NCBI RefSeq assembly: GCF_964019385.1
Contig: NC_088644.1
Coordinates: 21,109,746 to 21,173,745 of the forward strand
Length of the DNA: 64,000 nucleotides
Direction: 5' to 3'
DNA from: Sycon ciliatum
Lineage: Eukaryota > Porifera > Calcarea > Leucosolenida > Sycettidae
The notes below the pieces were generated by a model, which was not told the DNA's origin, searched no databases, and saw only the letters and a list, made by a program, of their open reading frames with translations. Of the stretch, positions 34,901 through 50,300 are shown one piece after another; the first letter of the stretch is position 1, and every line of letters begins with the position of its first letter. The position numbers and the translations under genes are program-made.

Positions 34901-35977
34901 CATAATTATGTTGATTTTGAATGTACGTGATGACATGCGATTGCTGGCTATGAGGTGAAATGTGCAGGAGAACAGCTGATGCTCATAGGAATCGACATAC
35001 CTTTTTCCTCATCGCGACTTGATGGTTGTTTGGTTTTCTTGGCAGCTACCACAGTCGAAGATGATGATGCTGGGGAGGGCGAACTACCATCTGCCTTTTC
35101 AGAACGATCACGTGCAGATGGTGATTGTCCACTGGAGATAAAGTGCACACAAGCAGGCAGAGATTACTCGAACATACGTTAGCAAAAGCATGCACCTGAC
35201 AAGGTCATCAAACACTTAGAGACAAAGTGGGGGCATGCATGCGGGTTGATGCTGCATGTGAGCCTGGACACGATGCAGTTAGCTAGGAATGGGGTCAGGT
35301 TACTTTGACCCAACTGTAGAAAAAAGACAGGACTGGCAGAAAACATGCACACCCAAAATGCACACGTGTGGGTAATTGAAAGGCAACGCAAGCAACCGAG
35401 CAGGCAGGAGGTGACATTCCATATACTGATAGGCATTACTGGCCATGCTAACCTCGCGCCAGTCTTGCTGCTGCTGCTGGTGGTGGCAGTGGACAACGCC
35501 GATGATGACTTGCTGCTGGTACTACTGGCAGTGTCCCTCGACTTGCTGTCCGCCTTAGAATCTTTAGAGCTGCTGCGCTCGTGACTACTAGATGGTGATG
35601 GGCGATTAGTAGATGACGTTGATGCAGCCTTGGCTTGCGAGTTGGTGGAGCGCGGTGCCGAGGATGAAGTAGTACTGCCAGAGGAAGAAGAGGACGGAGC
35701 TCCAGTGCTGGAAGAGGGACGAGCAGACAGGGAGGCTGAAGCAGAATGCGACGAAGATGATTTAGACGGGTCAGGTGAACTCCGTGATGGTCCACTGCTC
35801 TGGGCTTTGCTGCTAGACTCAGATGAACTAGGGAAAACAGAAACAAAATAAATAGGCCCATCAGCATAATTATATGTATGCAGTCAAATTGCAGTGCAGC
35901 AACTCATGACAACCTAGGACAAATCCAGGCTAGACAAATGGATTGGAAGACAGGAAGGAAGAGAGAAAGACAGAAAG

Positions 35978-36012
<35 letters not shown>

Positions 36013-36663
36013 GAGAGAGAGAGAGAGTGAGAGTGAGAGAGACCAGTAGTATACAACAGCATTAGGCCAAACAACATCAAGGCATGGTACTGGTACAGCG
36101 GCTCTAGCTACTTCAAGTACACCACTACTACTAATCACATACGAAACACAGCAGACGCTCGAAGAAAACTGGTCTAACTCACCCAGCACCTGATCGTGAG
36201 CGATCACCTACATGCAGTAGTAAACAGAAGAACAGAAAAGGACAGCACCTTTAGGGACACAAACAGTTGCAAACAACTAAGCTCCATTTCAAGACACTCA
36301 ACTGTTCAGAAAGTCATGGTCTATGCACATGTAACATTAATCTAGCTACGTTTCTAGCCACGACAACTTCGGCAAGATGCTCTCAAAAACAAGGCAAACT
36401 CTTACCCGTAGAAGATGAATCAGCATCAGAGCCCTGAAATATCACAAAACAAACAGAAACAATTGCACTATGAGAACTTGAAGAGGTGGACAGATGGGAA
36501 GCAGATGTACCAAGTAGAAACACCCACACATTTACTGGCACTGCATGTGCAGATAGAAAGCCCACCGGCATTCAAAATTTCAAACAATACATAAAAGTCG
36601 CAGTGGCAGGTAGAACCAACAATGGCTTACAGATGACTTCTTTTGCTCAGGGTCTTGTGATTT
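30819..36663 (-). CDS. THOC2: THOC2 charged and serine-rich tail exons
   Basis: Exons 36631-36663, 36406-36433, 36183-36207, 35453-35827, 35001-35131, about 34853-34880 (or 34786-34880), 34432-34457, 33827-33859, 33562-33633, 33331-33388, 32256-32533 and 30819-30920. The 375-base exon is almost pure Ser/Thr/Ala with a few charges. Then come AKRRKIEK, a [17 protein letters not shown] stretch and a final block of DDRK repeats ending KEKEKDK and a TAA at 30819-30821. Vertebrate THOC2 has a similar disordered charged tail including a KRRKID site. Splice phases agree except around 34,458-34,880. Confidence 0.82.
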
Positions 36664-39600
36664 CTGCATGAATACAACAGACACACACAGCAAATTACGA
36701 CTTGTTTGCCAAGGGCATCACAATGACAGCTGCTATGATTTAGTATCAAAAACAGATAAGGCAAGCAACATAACCGTGGAACTGTATCCAATTTTACAGT
36801 GCTGATAAATCGACAAGAAAAGAAAAAGGACCAAAGCATACCTTATCGCGGTCCTCCTTGTTGTGGAACTGGGATTCAGGAATAAATGTCGACTTGCGCG
36901 TGCGCAGGTTGCCAAAGTAGCTGTTAGCCAGAGCAGCCAAGTCCTCTCGTTCACCCTTCTCAGCTTCACGCAAGTTTTCAATGCGCTTCTCCAGTGCAGA
37001 GCCAAGACTCAAAACAACTGGGAAGTATGGCAGAATCTACACCACACACAGACACACACACGCGCGCGCGCGGCAACACATTGTGATGTGGCATATCAAC
37101 ACAACAATGGGATAGGTGTAGAGAAGAGCAAGTCAAAGCTGAAATCAGACAATAGGAGAAGAAAACTGCATGCAACAGTCATTATACTCATAAAACAGAT
37201 AGGACCAAAGAGCTCCTACAGCTAAAGTGAAAGCAGAATATCCATCCCCTCATCCCCTCCTCCCATCGCTCTCTCTTTTTCTCCCCTTCACTCACCTTTA
37301 TCAGTACCAAGATAGCATTGCGGATTTGATTGTAGTCCTTGGATTCCAAACAAGCCAACATGGCCTGTATGCAAATGATTGCACCATAGACAGAAACAAA
37401 AAACCAACAAAATCGAAACAGTCACCATAACACAAACTTCAAATCACTAAATAGACTACCTATCAGTATAGCATATGAGCACGCCTGTACGCAGTAGGCT
37501 GCGTGATTGTACACTAGTAAACATATGTATCATTAATGCATGAGTGTTCACTTTCCCACAACACTGAGTGGAGAGGAGTGCCCAAACGTGTTTCAGCCAG
37601 ACCTACCTTGGTCATCTTGTAATGCCATTTGAAGCAGATGTGGCGGAAGTCCTTGTAATCAAGGTGTACCACACCATCGTTGCGCACACCGGAGATGAAG
37701 CCTGGAAACATGTGGCAGTTCTGAACAGTGCACAGCCATACATAGTGGTCACACACCAGGACGGTTACAGTGCGGTACGTAACGGGTAGGTTTGGATGAA
37801 ACTGGTTAACAATTGCAGTGCCTTGTCGAACAATTCAATTTTCAATTCTCCCCATTCAAACTCCTGCAAAGCTCTCTTACCTTGAGGTAGCTTTCCTCAG
37901 ACTTATGCCAGTCAGAGATCTCCTCCAGCAGACAACACAGGAAGCGACCTGTAGCAGAAAGTGGCCACCGTACACAACCAGTTCAAATAGTCATGCTCAA
38001 CATTTAAAAAGCAACCATTGGAGCACATGCATGAACACGCATGTAGGCACAAAAGTGGCCGAGGCACTCATTTTTTGAATTCATTCACACAGCATGTCAG
38101 ATACGAGTAGGTGCATGCATCCGCTTCACACAAAAACACCAACCAGAACACCCCGGCCATAACGACATAACACTTTACCATAACGGCTCGCTTCATTCTC
38201 GGTACACGAAGCAACAGCAAGCGACACTGACTGGTCAGCAAACACCTGCAGCCACGAGGATTAGAAGGGGCAGCAAGAAACCAAGATGGATTATGATAAG
38301 AAGCTGCACAAGGAAGAAGAACCAAACAAATACTACATGCAATACAACACCCACCACAAAAGACTACAGTCAGCTGAAAGACAAGCTTGTGTTAATGTGC
38401 CCACTTCATGACATGGACTTACGCGATCGTAAAAGAGGAGGGTCGAGAAGTGAGGTGTCTTCAGCTGATGCATGATCTGGATGAACTTAGCGCAGTAAAC
38501 AGCATCCATGGCAGTAAAGCAACAGCGCGGGAAGGCACACTGTTGGAAGAACTGTGTTGCCATACGGCTCTTGGCCGAAGCGACTGCAGATGAGCAGAAT
38601 AACACCGAATGCAACTCATGTAAGAAATCGGGGGCACAAATTCAGACGTCTACACTTGCTCAGGTAGTCAAGAGTGAACTGTCCAGATCTCAATCCAAAA
38701 CACGCATTCTTGCAAACAGAGCTATGTACCTTTATTTTAAGTACGTGTCATGATAAATAATACAGAGGTTCCAAACTACGTAAAGTTGAGCAACTTTACT
38801 TTAGTGGGTGGGAAAAACCCGTGATTTCACGAGTTTGCACTCCACTTACGGAAAGTTGTCTACATAGAGTACGTAGATAGGGCTCTGACAAACGGAGGTG
38901 CTCTGTAAGCGGATTGGGGTACACATTTATGACTCACTCCCCAGGTCGACCCGGTCGTACACTGCCGTGTTCCGAGTTGCCAAGGGCAGCTACGTGATTC
39001 GAAAACTACGTATGGCGGTTGAGTTAGCTATTCCAACCTCACACCAATATGACAATATCCTACAAAGTAGTGTTATTCGCTAGTTGAGGGAATGGAAAAG
39101 GGAAAAGTCTGAAGAAAAATTTGACTGTCACCACCAGGACTAGAACCAGGGACCTTCTCATAAGTAGTGGCATGATGACACTTTAGCACAGCCGGTAAGC
39201 AGGATGCCTTACTGTTCTTGAACCAGGTCTTGCTGGCCGGTTCTAGCCAGTTCATGATGCGACGATGCTGATCCTTCTGGCGAGCCATCTCCTCGCCAAG
39301 CCTCTTGATCATCGTGTCCCCTCGATCTTTCTCCTTCTTACGTTTGCTGGCATTCTGCAAGAGATATACCCGATACAGAGCAGTGTCAATACAGTTGACA
39401 TGCACATGTGGGAATGGGTCAAGCATGGGTGTAGATGTGTGCATGCAAGTTACATAGTGCGCAACTACTGGAACATGAAACACACTTCACAAACAACCGC
39501 CCACCACAATGTTCACGTACAATAAAGACAACGGGTTTTTTTTCTTAATACAATTTCCACATGAGCATGGATGAGCAAATAACAACTTAGCTTGAGCATG

Positions 39601-39922
39601 TACGCTACGCAAACTCGTGCCAAGAAGTGTTGCATCACAATAATGCGTATATGGCTAGAGAAGTACATTGGTACAGCACACTGTAGGAAAGAAGTACCCC
39701 AGCAAAGCACAATGCACACAATGTGTCACATGTACATGTATTTACCAGCTCAGAGTTGCTGTCAAGCTCCTGCAGTGCTTGTTCCTGCCGACTAATTTCC
39801 TCCTGGTACCGAGCCTCAGGTACCCAGATGTCATACAGAGACAGGCTCCAAAACGTGGTGAAGAGATGAACACTGGTAAAGAGGCAAATAAAACACACAT
39901 GAGCACACATAAGTGCGCGCAT

Positions 39923-39986
<64 letters not shown>

Positions 39987-41329
39987 TCATGCAGGCACAA
40001 TATCAGTACAACATGGATAAACAAGATGGTTGTAGCAAGAACAACTGATGCAAACTGCTGCTGATATCGTTCAGTGCCAGTACTGCAGGTAGCTAAGAAC
40101 AGTGGCCAGTCACACTCATGATCAGAGCCTTGTTGCACTCTCCTTCCAGTAGCTAGTATTTACTACTTCCAAGTATTTACTATTTACAGTATTTAGGTTA
40201 GTCTGCACACCAGTGTAGCGGGTGTGCATGGCATCACAGTACACATGCTATTCAGCAATGCAAACACATAGAGTACACATGCTATTCAGCAATACAAACA
40301 CTTACAGTACACATGCTACTCAGCAATGCAAACACTTACAGTACACATGCTATTCAGCAATACAAACACTCACAGTACACATGCTATTCAGCAATACAAA
40401 CACTCACAGTGCACATGCTATTCAGCAATACAAACACTCACAGTGCACATGCTATTCAGCAATACAAACACTCACAGTACACATGCTATTCAGCAATACA
40501 AACACTTACTGTACACATGCTATTCAGCAATGCAAACACTTACGAGATCTCCTTGCACACGTTCACCGTCCTCACCCGATCGACCAAAGTCTTCATTTCT
40601 GCCTCGACCAGCTCCAGCTGAACACGTGCAACCCAGAAACACATCGTGGCACAACAACAAGAATCACACACCTGCACTAGAAAACCTCGCCATGCTGCTG
40701 CTCTGCGGCACCCAGGACAAGTGCGTGTACACAGGAGCAGGAGGCAAAAAAACAAACAGGCAACACGGAAAAGGAAACAACTCCGTTGAAATATCAAGAA
40801 AATAGAAAATACCAGATGGAAGCAGGAAAGGAACAGCAGCCAGCGGTGGGAATACATGATGAGGACCATCACTGCACTTACATCGGTTTTGCCAAAATCT
40901 GGTCCATTCTTTCCGGCACGTCGTTGACCTTCAATACGAGCCTGCAATATACAAGCATAAGCAAAGGAAAAATCAAATATGCACCCGTACACACCCAGAA
41001 TTGCAATTTCATCACAACGCAAGGAAACAAAGCGGAACAAAAACAGTAGAACTTGAATGAAGTACACTTCATGAGACGAAGGACAAGCCAAGGAATCTGA
41101 TCAAATATTAATACTGGCACTTTTTTGCACGTATCCTCCACTCACATTAATGTTGTTGGACAAGCGGGGTCGCTCCAAGAAAAATGCCGTGTCCACTTGG
41201 AGGAAATATTTGCGAACAAGGTCATCAAATGGCGGAAACTTGCTGCCATAATCCTGCGGCAACAGAGACGTGGCCAGGAAGCCACCAAACTGGACCAGAG
41301 TGTCCTGACACTGTGGGAAAGAAATACAC

Positions 41330-41373
<44 letters not shown>

Positions 41374-44300
41374 CAAGGAAGGGAACTTACTATTGCATGT
41401 TCACATGGCCAATAAGCACAAGAAACAGCAAAGCATTCAGTTGAGACAGGAACACAAGAGCGAATGCTTGACAGAAAAACCAATATGACAACTGCCAACA
41501 AACACCGGATCCATACCTGATCATAGAGCTTGCCTAGCAGCTTCAAGTGGCAGCTGCTGGCTTCCACAAAGACCACGCTCTGCCGCTGCTGTGCTATGAG
41601 AATGCACAGAGGTACACCCAGCGCCGACTCCATTAGAGCCTCGCGCAGACGCTGTGACGACTTCTTTGTGTTCCTTACTTGATTGAAATAGCCACCCTGC
41701 AGAACGGTTCACCACATCAACGAAAAGAGGGATTCAAGACGGGATGATGCGCGGTTATAGAATAACAAAGCCTAGCACAGGAAGGATGTGCAGTCTGACC
41801 ACACGTACGTACCAACAACAGCCTTGGTGCCAATGCAATGATGCAGTAATATAGGTAGAATTAGAAACAGCTACCAATACCTTTGCTGATAGAAGACATC
41901 TTACACCACAGCTTGCACTTGAATCTGCCATTGTATGGTGACGCAGGTACTAGTCTATTTCCAGTCTGCACTGTTTGCTAGCATCTAGCAGCAAGTACAA
42001 TAACGCAGCAGCTTTAGCCAAGAACTATACTACACTAATTCTCGTTTGTGAGCTTGTACATAGTTGGAAATCTGATGAAGGCAAATTCGCCAACATATAA
42101 CAAATATAATCGGCACGGAGACAATAACTTTAATAAGGCAATAAGCAGAATCAGCTAAGCGGACATTGGACGTACGAGGTGATTTGGCTTTTTTAAAATG
42201 GTTGTAAAATGACGTTTTTTCAGTCACTTCTAGACAAGCTACGTCCAAATGAATTGTTGCAAGTGGAAGTGCTATCCTTTATGGCCGTTGTGTCCAAAAA
42301 TGGGAATGATCCCACTTTGGAAAGTGTCTTGAATCATGTCCTACTTTCATAGCATTCTCAGGATTCAAATAATTGGTGTGTCATTTTTTAACAAATTTGT
42401 AAAATGGCATCACAAACTGGGATAGTCGGTCATCAATGTTCTGAAGTTGATAGATATCACTTCAAGGATTGCTAGTGGATGAAAAATAATCTGTCAACAG
42501 AGGAGTGAACTGCATTGTATGCTGCGAAAGCCGTGTTTTTGTATTTGTAACTAGTGGCTGTGTTATACGGTGGAATTGGATAGGTAGCATAGCATCGCAG
42601 CCATGTTTTCGTGCTCACAGAGTGTTTTCATTGACCTTCTGTTCTTCATTACTGTCTTTAGTGATGGCAAGACGGCCTGACGTCGTCCAAAGGCCCTGCG
42701 GAAGCAATTCACTGCCCTCCTCGTCCATTCAGGGGCTCATTTTACACATTTTACACAAAATGGCAAAGCACCCACCACTAGTTATACCGACGTGTCAAAG
42801 GAGAATTAAATTATATGCACCAAAATTTCTGGTCAATGTTCATCTACGATAAACTGGCTCTCATTTGCCACCACCCATGTTTCGATACAGCCATCCGGAG
42901 CAGAGAAACAGCCAGAAGAAAAGCAAATTTTACACATTTGTTAAAAAATGCCAAATGTTAAAAAAAGCCAAATCACCTCGTAGTCAGGAACAAAAATAAA
43001 AGATGAATACAAAAGTTATAAAAAGTTTCCGAACATGTTTTCTAGAGACATTCGTCAGGGAAAATACGTCTCAATACTGAAATCTAGCAATAAACAACGA
43101 TATATACGTGGAAGAGTACGAAATGCAGTATGTGAAAGAAAATAGGAGAGAAGAAGGTGAAGTGCGAAAGACAAGAGAAGTGTGAACTAATAACAGGGGT
43201 GGGCAGGTGAGAAATAATAACAATGTGAGACTCAGAGAGGGTGAAGTGTAAGGAGTACATGGGTATGTGGGTGGGTGTATGTGTGTGTGAATGCTAAGAG
43301 AATAGTCTAAGTTTAGTGACTCCTTACACTTCACCCTCTCTGAGTTTCACATTGTTATTATTTCTCACCTGCCCACCCATGTTATTAGTTCACACTTCTC
43401 ACATACTGCATTTCGTACTCTTCCACGTATAATATCGTTGTGTATTGCTAGATTTCAGTATTGAGACGTATTTTCCCTGATGAATGTCTCTAGAAAACGT
43501 GTTCGGAAACTTTTTATCCATCTTTTATTTTTGTTCATGACTACGTCCAATGTCCGCTTCGCTGATTCTGCTTATTGCCTTATTAAACAAATATAATATT
43601 TCATGGAACAAACAAGTTTGATTACAGTACAGCGTAACTGTGAAAGAGCAGGTAGCGGACATCCAGTGAAAATGTTCAACTCTCGAAATGCAAGGTGTGC
43701 ACAGATCTGTACCTCAGCTCGGAGCATTTCTCCGCCGGCAAGGGCTTGCAATTGGGACTGCGTGACTTCTTCCATGAGTTCGATGCCAGACATCTTATTG
43801 ACAACTTCCTTCAAGACTAGTAAATCAAAACTGAACAGTTCAAAGACAGACAGACGTGCATGCACGCACACCACCACACACACACATGCACACACAGAAA
43901 GAATAACAAAATTAATACGGTGATGCATGCGTACAAATGGCGCTAGTAACGCATAAGGGTAATAATGGCCACTTACCATGTAGTGTAGGTGACCAACAGT
44001 TTTCTTTTCCGATAAGATGGAAAAACGTTCTAGAAAAAGACTACTGTAGTGGTGGCAAGTAAAAGCCAACACTTGCTATAAGACACCACACCATACAGCA
44101 ACAAGCCCATGCAGCCCTAGACACATAGAACAGGTATTACCTCCAAGTACAGTACTAGTACGTGCAACTTACATCTGTCTACCATAGTATTCACACTCGT
44201 CACAAAATGTGTAACATTCAAGGAGCACCAAAAAATTCGAGAGTGCTAAAACAGTAAAAAATACCAAGTTGGCACTGGATGATGATACTTCTGCGGACCA

Positions 44301-47300
44301 AGGCATACGCCTGGCTTGCTTAGGATCCATACGGCTTTGCTGTACACGCTCTCTGCACAGCATCATCGAAGTTTATTCGTGGCGCTGTCGCCTGTGGCAA
44401 GATGGGATTTTCATTTGCCGCAACAGTAATATACTGGCCGGGCATGCACAGAGTCTAACACGGGCATCTTACCTCTTGCCAGACTTGAGCTGGTTGGCAA
44501 CATACTGCAGCAGACCGGTCAGTTCAATGGTGTACTTGCGGAACACCGTACCCGAGAAGAGAGCAAGGCCTGGCGACACGCATGCACCCACCCACACACC
44601 CACACACATGTATACATGTACACATGGGGCAAACGCAATCAGTTGACATACTTGAAGTAGCAGACACGTTTTGCATTTCGATGTGTTGAACCAGGTGTGG
44701 GGCAATACGTCAAGTAATACATTGAACAACCATGTCTATTGCATGTACATGTACAGATACAAACTGAGGGTTTCCTGTTCTTTCCATCACATAGATGCAT
44801 ATGTACAAACTGAGAGCCTCCAGTTGTTTTCAGATATGCACATGCAAAATGCCCAGTTCTCCGAGAGACAAGCTTGTCAATGGTCACCTCCACGCGGAGC
44901 ACAGCTAACCTTGGAGCCACTGTGAAAGATTGGTGTCCTTTTGCTTGAGCTTCTCCTTATCAGGATTAGCCAATGCTTCAATCAAACAATCTGCATCAGC
45001 CACAGCTAGTCAAGGAAAGCAACACTAAGAGTTGCATGGCAAGGCAAACCCACTCTGAAAGACTGAAAACCAAAGTGTAAACTACAGCATCAATATGTGA
45101 CAAATCATCTGTATACAGAGTGTATCAAAGCACCCCCCATCCCCAAACCACGCACGATACAGTATCATAGACATCAGACACCAGATTTGAACTTTCAAAG
45201 GCTACTGATTAGTCACCGCCTGCACAGCAGAAGTTGGTTAAAATCCAGATAGAGTGAGTCAGCTGTGCCGGGCACTGGGCAGTCTGACATCATCAAGGAC
45301 TGGGCAGCCACATCATCATAGACTGGGCAACCTCAAACCAACAAGTACTGGGATGTTCACAGGCGCAGGGTGCCAACTTATTTAAAGCTGTATTGAGCAT
45401 GGCTGTAAAATCCGTTGCCTACTTGAAAATGCAGTGACATGCTATTAGAGGATACAGCAGAGAACATCATACGCCAATGGTGTTAAGTACTTGAGCGAAT
45501 CAACAACAGGTCCAATGAAGTTGTCGTACGTCTGGATCTGTGACAGGACCTGCAGCAACAGGACACATGAAGAAAAACAAACAAAGAGGCAATACAACAT
45601 TACTATTAACAGTACCAAACAACTTCCACACATACATGAACAAGTACGTAATGAACAGATAAGATGGCCAAAGTGACGAATAAGCAGCGAAATACACCCG
45701 GTCAGTAATATAAACATCTCCACAGCAACGACTCACATATTCGAAGACGATTCCTGGGTTGCTGTGGCTGAGTTTGCCAAGCTGGCGGCCAGACTGCTTC
45801 ACACTCTCCTTGGTCAAGCGCCTGTGAGCACAAGCAAAAAGCAGAAATAGAAAAACAAGATTAGGTGACGTGGATTGAAACTGCTGCTGCTGCTGCTGCT
45901 GTTGTCAGCAAACCTAGTTGAGCCTACTATGATCATCCAAGCAGTCCACTATATGCAGTATATGTGTTAGTAGGGCTGGTGGTCTTTGACGAGTTTCGGC
46001 TCCCAACAATGCCTAAATAAAGGTTACTGTTTGCTAAATGACAGCAACAGCAACAGCAACAGCAGCAGCAGCACCACCACCACCACCACCGCCACCACCA
46101 CCATCACCATCACCAACAACAAAGGAAGAAGAGGAAGTACACATGGTTACTGGGGATCTAGAGGCAAAGTGGGTGAACATAGCAGAACGGCAGATGAATA
46201 AGGATGCAAAAAAGATCACTTACTTCATGACATAACGTGTTCTATCCATGGTGGTAGCACGTGCCTGCAGGATAACCATATCACTGAGGTACGATGAGTT
46301 CTTCCACTGACCATACAGACGATACCTACAGTACAAGGTATTATACACAGCAAGAAAGCACACAAGAACATTGAACATATACTAACTTATAAGCAGGTAC
46401 CATGTCCAATTGCATCAGATGTGAACAGCAATCTAGTAGCGGGACCAATGCTCTGGGACATGCGCTGAACAATACAAAGTCTGTGGGCATCACTGATTCA
46501 GTTACACAGTTTCATGAAATGTAATTTCAGTAGACGTTGATTCCGGCTACTGAGCTCATAAAATACTATTAGGATGATCGCCCAGCGTACGCCATATTTT
46601 TTTCAGATCACATAATATATGGATACAACAACCAACAGCAGCTCACCTAATCTGATATGGAAGTGTTTTCAACAAGGACCACGTTTCCTCGGCCAGACTA
46701 CAGTTGCACGGAAGGAGGGATAATGACGGCAAGAGGACCTCATCGAGGCAATCCAACCATGTCAAACCCATCGAGTCTGATGGCTGCAGGTGGAATACAA
46801 CACAGGAAAGAACAATCCTTGCTACTGAACTACATACGCGTACTTAGCACGGGCTTTGGCTTGGACTTAGATGTGGTGAACAGTGCACATTCACAAATCC
46901 TCATGTACAAGTTCATGCCAAAGAGTCCCAATTCTTTGCTCGCCACACACACAAATGACAAGAACAGCACAGCATGCGTACATTACGCAGCTGCTGCCTA
47001 ATATTATAGCACTTGGACTTCTCTACCACTCTTGTAGTGCATCTCAAGATATGTGAACCTGTACGACAGTTCCGTACAGACCAGTAACGCTTTACTAGTG
47101 TACGTAAAAGCTGGGATTAGAAATTTAGAATGCACGCACTCCCACTCAGGTACTCAACTCTGGGTCTGAATGAAAAGACTTACGAACTGCTCCAAGTGTG
47201 GAGTTGGGCTCCAGTGCTGCACAGGGGCAAGAACAAAGCAAAAACCTTAACGAAGGCATGAACATGACCACCACAATGGCCATCAAGAAAAGTGTACTCA

Positions 47301-50300
47301 TTCAAGTGCCACAAACAAAACAAAAACACTGTTGCGCTGCACTGATCAGAAAATTGCGCATATGCTGTGGATCTATGATATAAACATGTTCCAAATGAAA
47401 CTGACCTCAACACACCCTCCCATAAATGAAACTGTCTGGTTTCAGTTGCTATTCTCTGGATTATAACATCGTGCAACAATATAGCAAAGTACCACTGCAT
47501 TTCCTGGGCATAGGTAGTAACATAATACAGTCCATGGAGTCATGTCCTGCAAGGTACACCAACCTTTTGGAGATATTCACGACCAATGCGCAACATTTTC
47601 GCAAGCAAGACTGGATCTGACGAGAGGTGAAGGCCTAGTTGGGTGAGCATGGGGAACGCAAACGTCTTCAGATCCTCAATGCTCTGAGCCTGATACACGG
47701 TGTTAGTGTTCTGGGCAGCCTCCTTGTTTGCCGGTAACTTGATTGTCAAACGACGCCCACGCGCAGGCTTTGGTGCCAATCTACGCACACAGAAACGCAA
47801 AAATACACACACACACACACACACAAGAATTAGCATTGGGTTTATACGTGTAGTTGCTCATTACATTGAATCAAACTGTACCTGTCCTAAGCTTCCACCT
47901 CTGTACCAGTTAGGAATGATTATGGGCTTAGCCATGTGCTTCTGCTACTAACAGCATGTATTCGATCACAAAATGAGATATCTCAAGTTTAGGCTAAACA
48001 TATTCGTTGATCAACAAATCAGTTTGACAAGTGACATAGCTTTTCCACCATACTTACGGCCGATAGACGGGCTCAATAATGGCATGGAGCAGCTGGCAAA
48101 ATGCCTTGGCCACGGTAGGATCACTGGTGGCGACAAACGGCGGCAGGCGTAGCAGAATCCACTCAGTCCACTGCCAATCGCCTAGCTCCAGCAATGACCG
48201 CACAATGCCAATCTTCTGATTCTCCTCAGGCTGCTGCACATGCCAATCAACAGTGCAACAAAGACGCAAAACAACTCTTCAACACCGTCCCAGAAAATAA
48301 GAGCCATGGCTGCTTAATTTAACTAGAAAATAAAACAACTCCAACTGATGGACAGCAAAACTCACCTCTGTGATCACGACATCGCCACTGTCATCTTCTT
48401 TGCTCTGCGTAGACAAACAACACATGAAGAACACCACCTAACTTGATACAGAATCTACATTCACAATTGACGGCAAAATACAACTACCGGGAACGAAGAT
48501 AGCGAATGTGCAACATAGTACATCCAACGAATAAGAAAGAACTATACGTGGCCAGATGCAGATGAAGTAACTCAGCGCCCATCCTTTTTTTCCCTCTCTT
48601 ACCGTAGTGACAGCTATGGTAGTCTTTCGTGCACCATGTCTGCCCTTTTGCAGAACTTCCTTGTGCTGCTTCAGGACATTATCATCAGGAGGACTCAACT
48701 GTGAACACCACATGACAGATGCAGAACACAAGGGCTCTACAAAGAAACACTAAAGCACTACTGGAGGGTAAACAAGGTGCGGCCTTGCCGGCACAATCAG
48801 AATGTGCCGTGCTAACATGAAAAAAGCACGGTTACAGGTCTTTATTAGCCATAAATCCTCAGACGCATCCTTTATTTATACGTCTAAATCCTCAGTTATC
48901 CAATTGATCGACCGCACTTGCTTCGTGATAGAAACATTTCATCAATGCGTGAGTATACAGCAGTCAAATACAAAGTATCAGAATAGCAGTTGTGAATATC
49001 ATGTCGAGACACCATGTTTGCACCCGGATTAATTGAAACCACAATATAGGCCATTGAACAGAACAGTTGCAAAAACAAAAAATTGTTACTGTAGCCATAA
49101 GCGAGGAGAAGTCCAGCACTGTCCAGTATACACGCACTAAAACAAGTATGTGTACTGTCAAGACACGCCAAATCACTTCAACATGCCCAGGCCAGCTTCT
49201 ATCACCACAGCAGGACTAGCAAGAAGTACTGTTGCTGCATACACGGCATACAATGCGTACACTTCATACAAAATTTAAGAATAATAATGATACTCAGTAG
49301 ATGCTTACGTGAGTGTACAGCTCCTCGATGGGGACGAGATTAGTATGCAGCAGCAGAGCAGCAGTACGGTACAAGCTGGGTGGAGTGCTCGAAGAAGACT
49401 CCTGAGAAAAGACAAGACAAGACACGCACATGATGATGTCACGATGCCATATTGATCACATGCCTCCGCATGGCTTTTAGTTGTACTAAGTCTTTATTTG
49501 AATGTTTGAATGTCCGGTTCTGTTCCAAAAGGAGCAGAACATCCTTCATTATTAAACTGGCAATTGCCTGGAGCCAATTGTAAAATACAATCTTCTACTG
49601 TCAAACCAAAGTCGTGATCTATCCGTTAACCCTTTACCTTCTGACCATAATTCCCAGGCAGTTCCAAATGCGATATTTCTCACCTCATTCTGAGAATATC
49701 TTTGGTTATAATTAACCGATTTTCACACTCTTGGGCATTCTGGAAAGCTCTCCACGAGCTGCGTACAATGAGCTCAAACTGGACACTACTGAGATCACAT
49801 ATCCAACGCCAGGGTGCTTCAAATACTCCCCATCGCTGGGTATCCGAGAAAATTCTCTCCTCTTCAGCCATTTCTCACTCCTTCATCGTAAACATTTCAA
49901 ATTTGTTGTCCTGGGTTTCTTTTTATGCTGCCCACGCGCTCAAAACATGCACAGGTGACTCAGCATGTCAGGAGAGGGAAAATCCCCAGCTCAAGGCCAG
50001 TCACTCAGAAAAAAATCGACTTTTGCCGTGGCTGAAATGTCGAGCGCGATATCTCTGGATTGCGGCATTGCAGCTCTTCGCCGATTGTTGCAACGAACAG
50101 CTGGGCTCTTCGGCTTCTTCCTACATATTTAGGTTTTGAGATTCCGTCAAGAATTGATCGAGTTACAAATGTTTTAGTGCATGCATGTCCATCGACCAAA
50201 TTCGGTCGATTCATGTACACACAGAAGGTAAAGGGTTAAAGTGCAGATCCCATACGCCAAAGGCAAGGTTAGAATGTAGGCGGAACATAGCTTACCGCAT

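Noticed and set aside
40222..40805. Frames with CYSAIQTL repeats on the plus strand
   Set aside because: They come from the 34-bp array in a THOC2 intron. The gene is on the minus strand.
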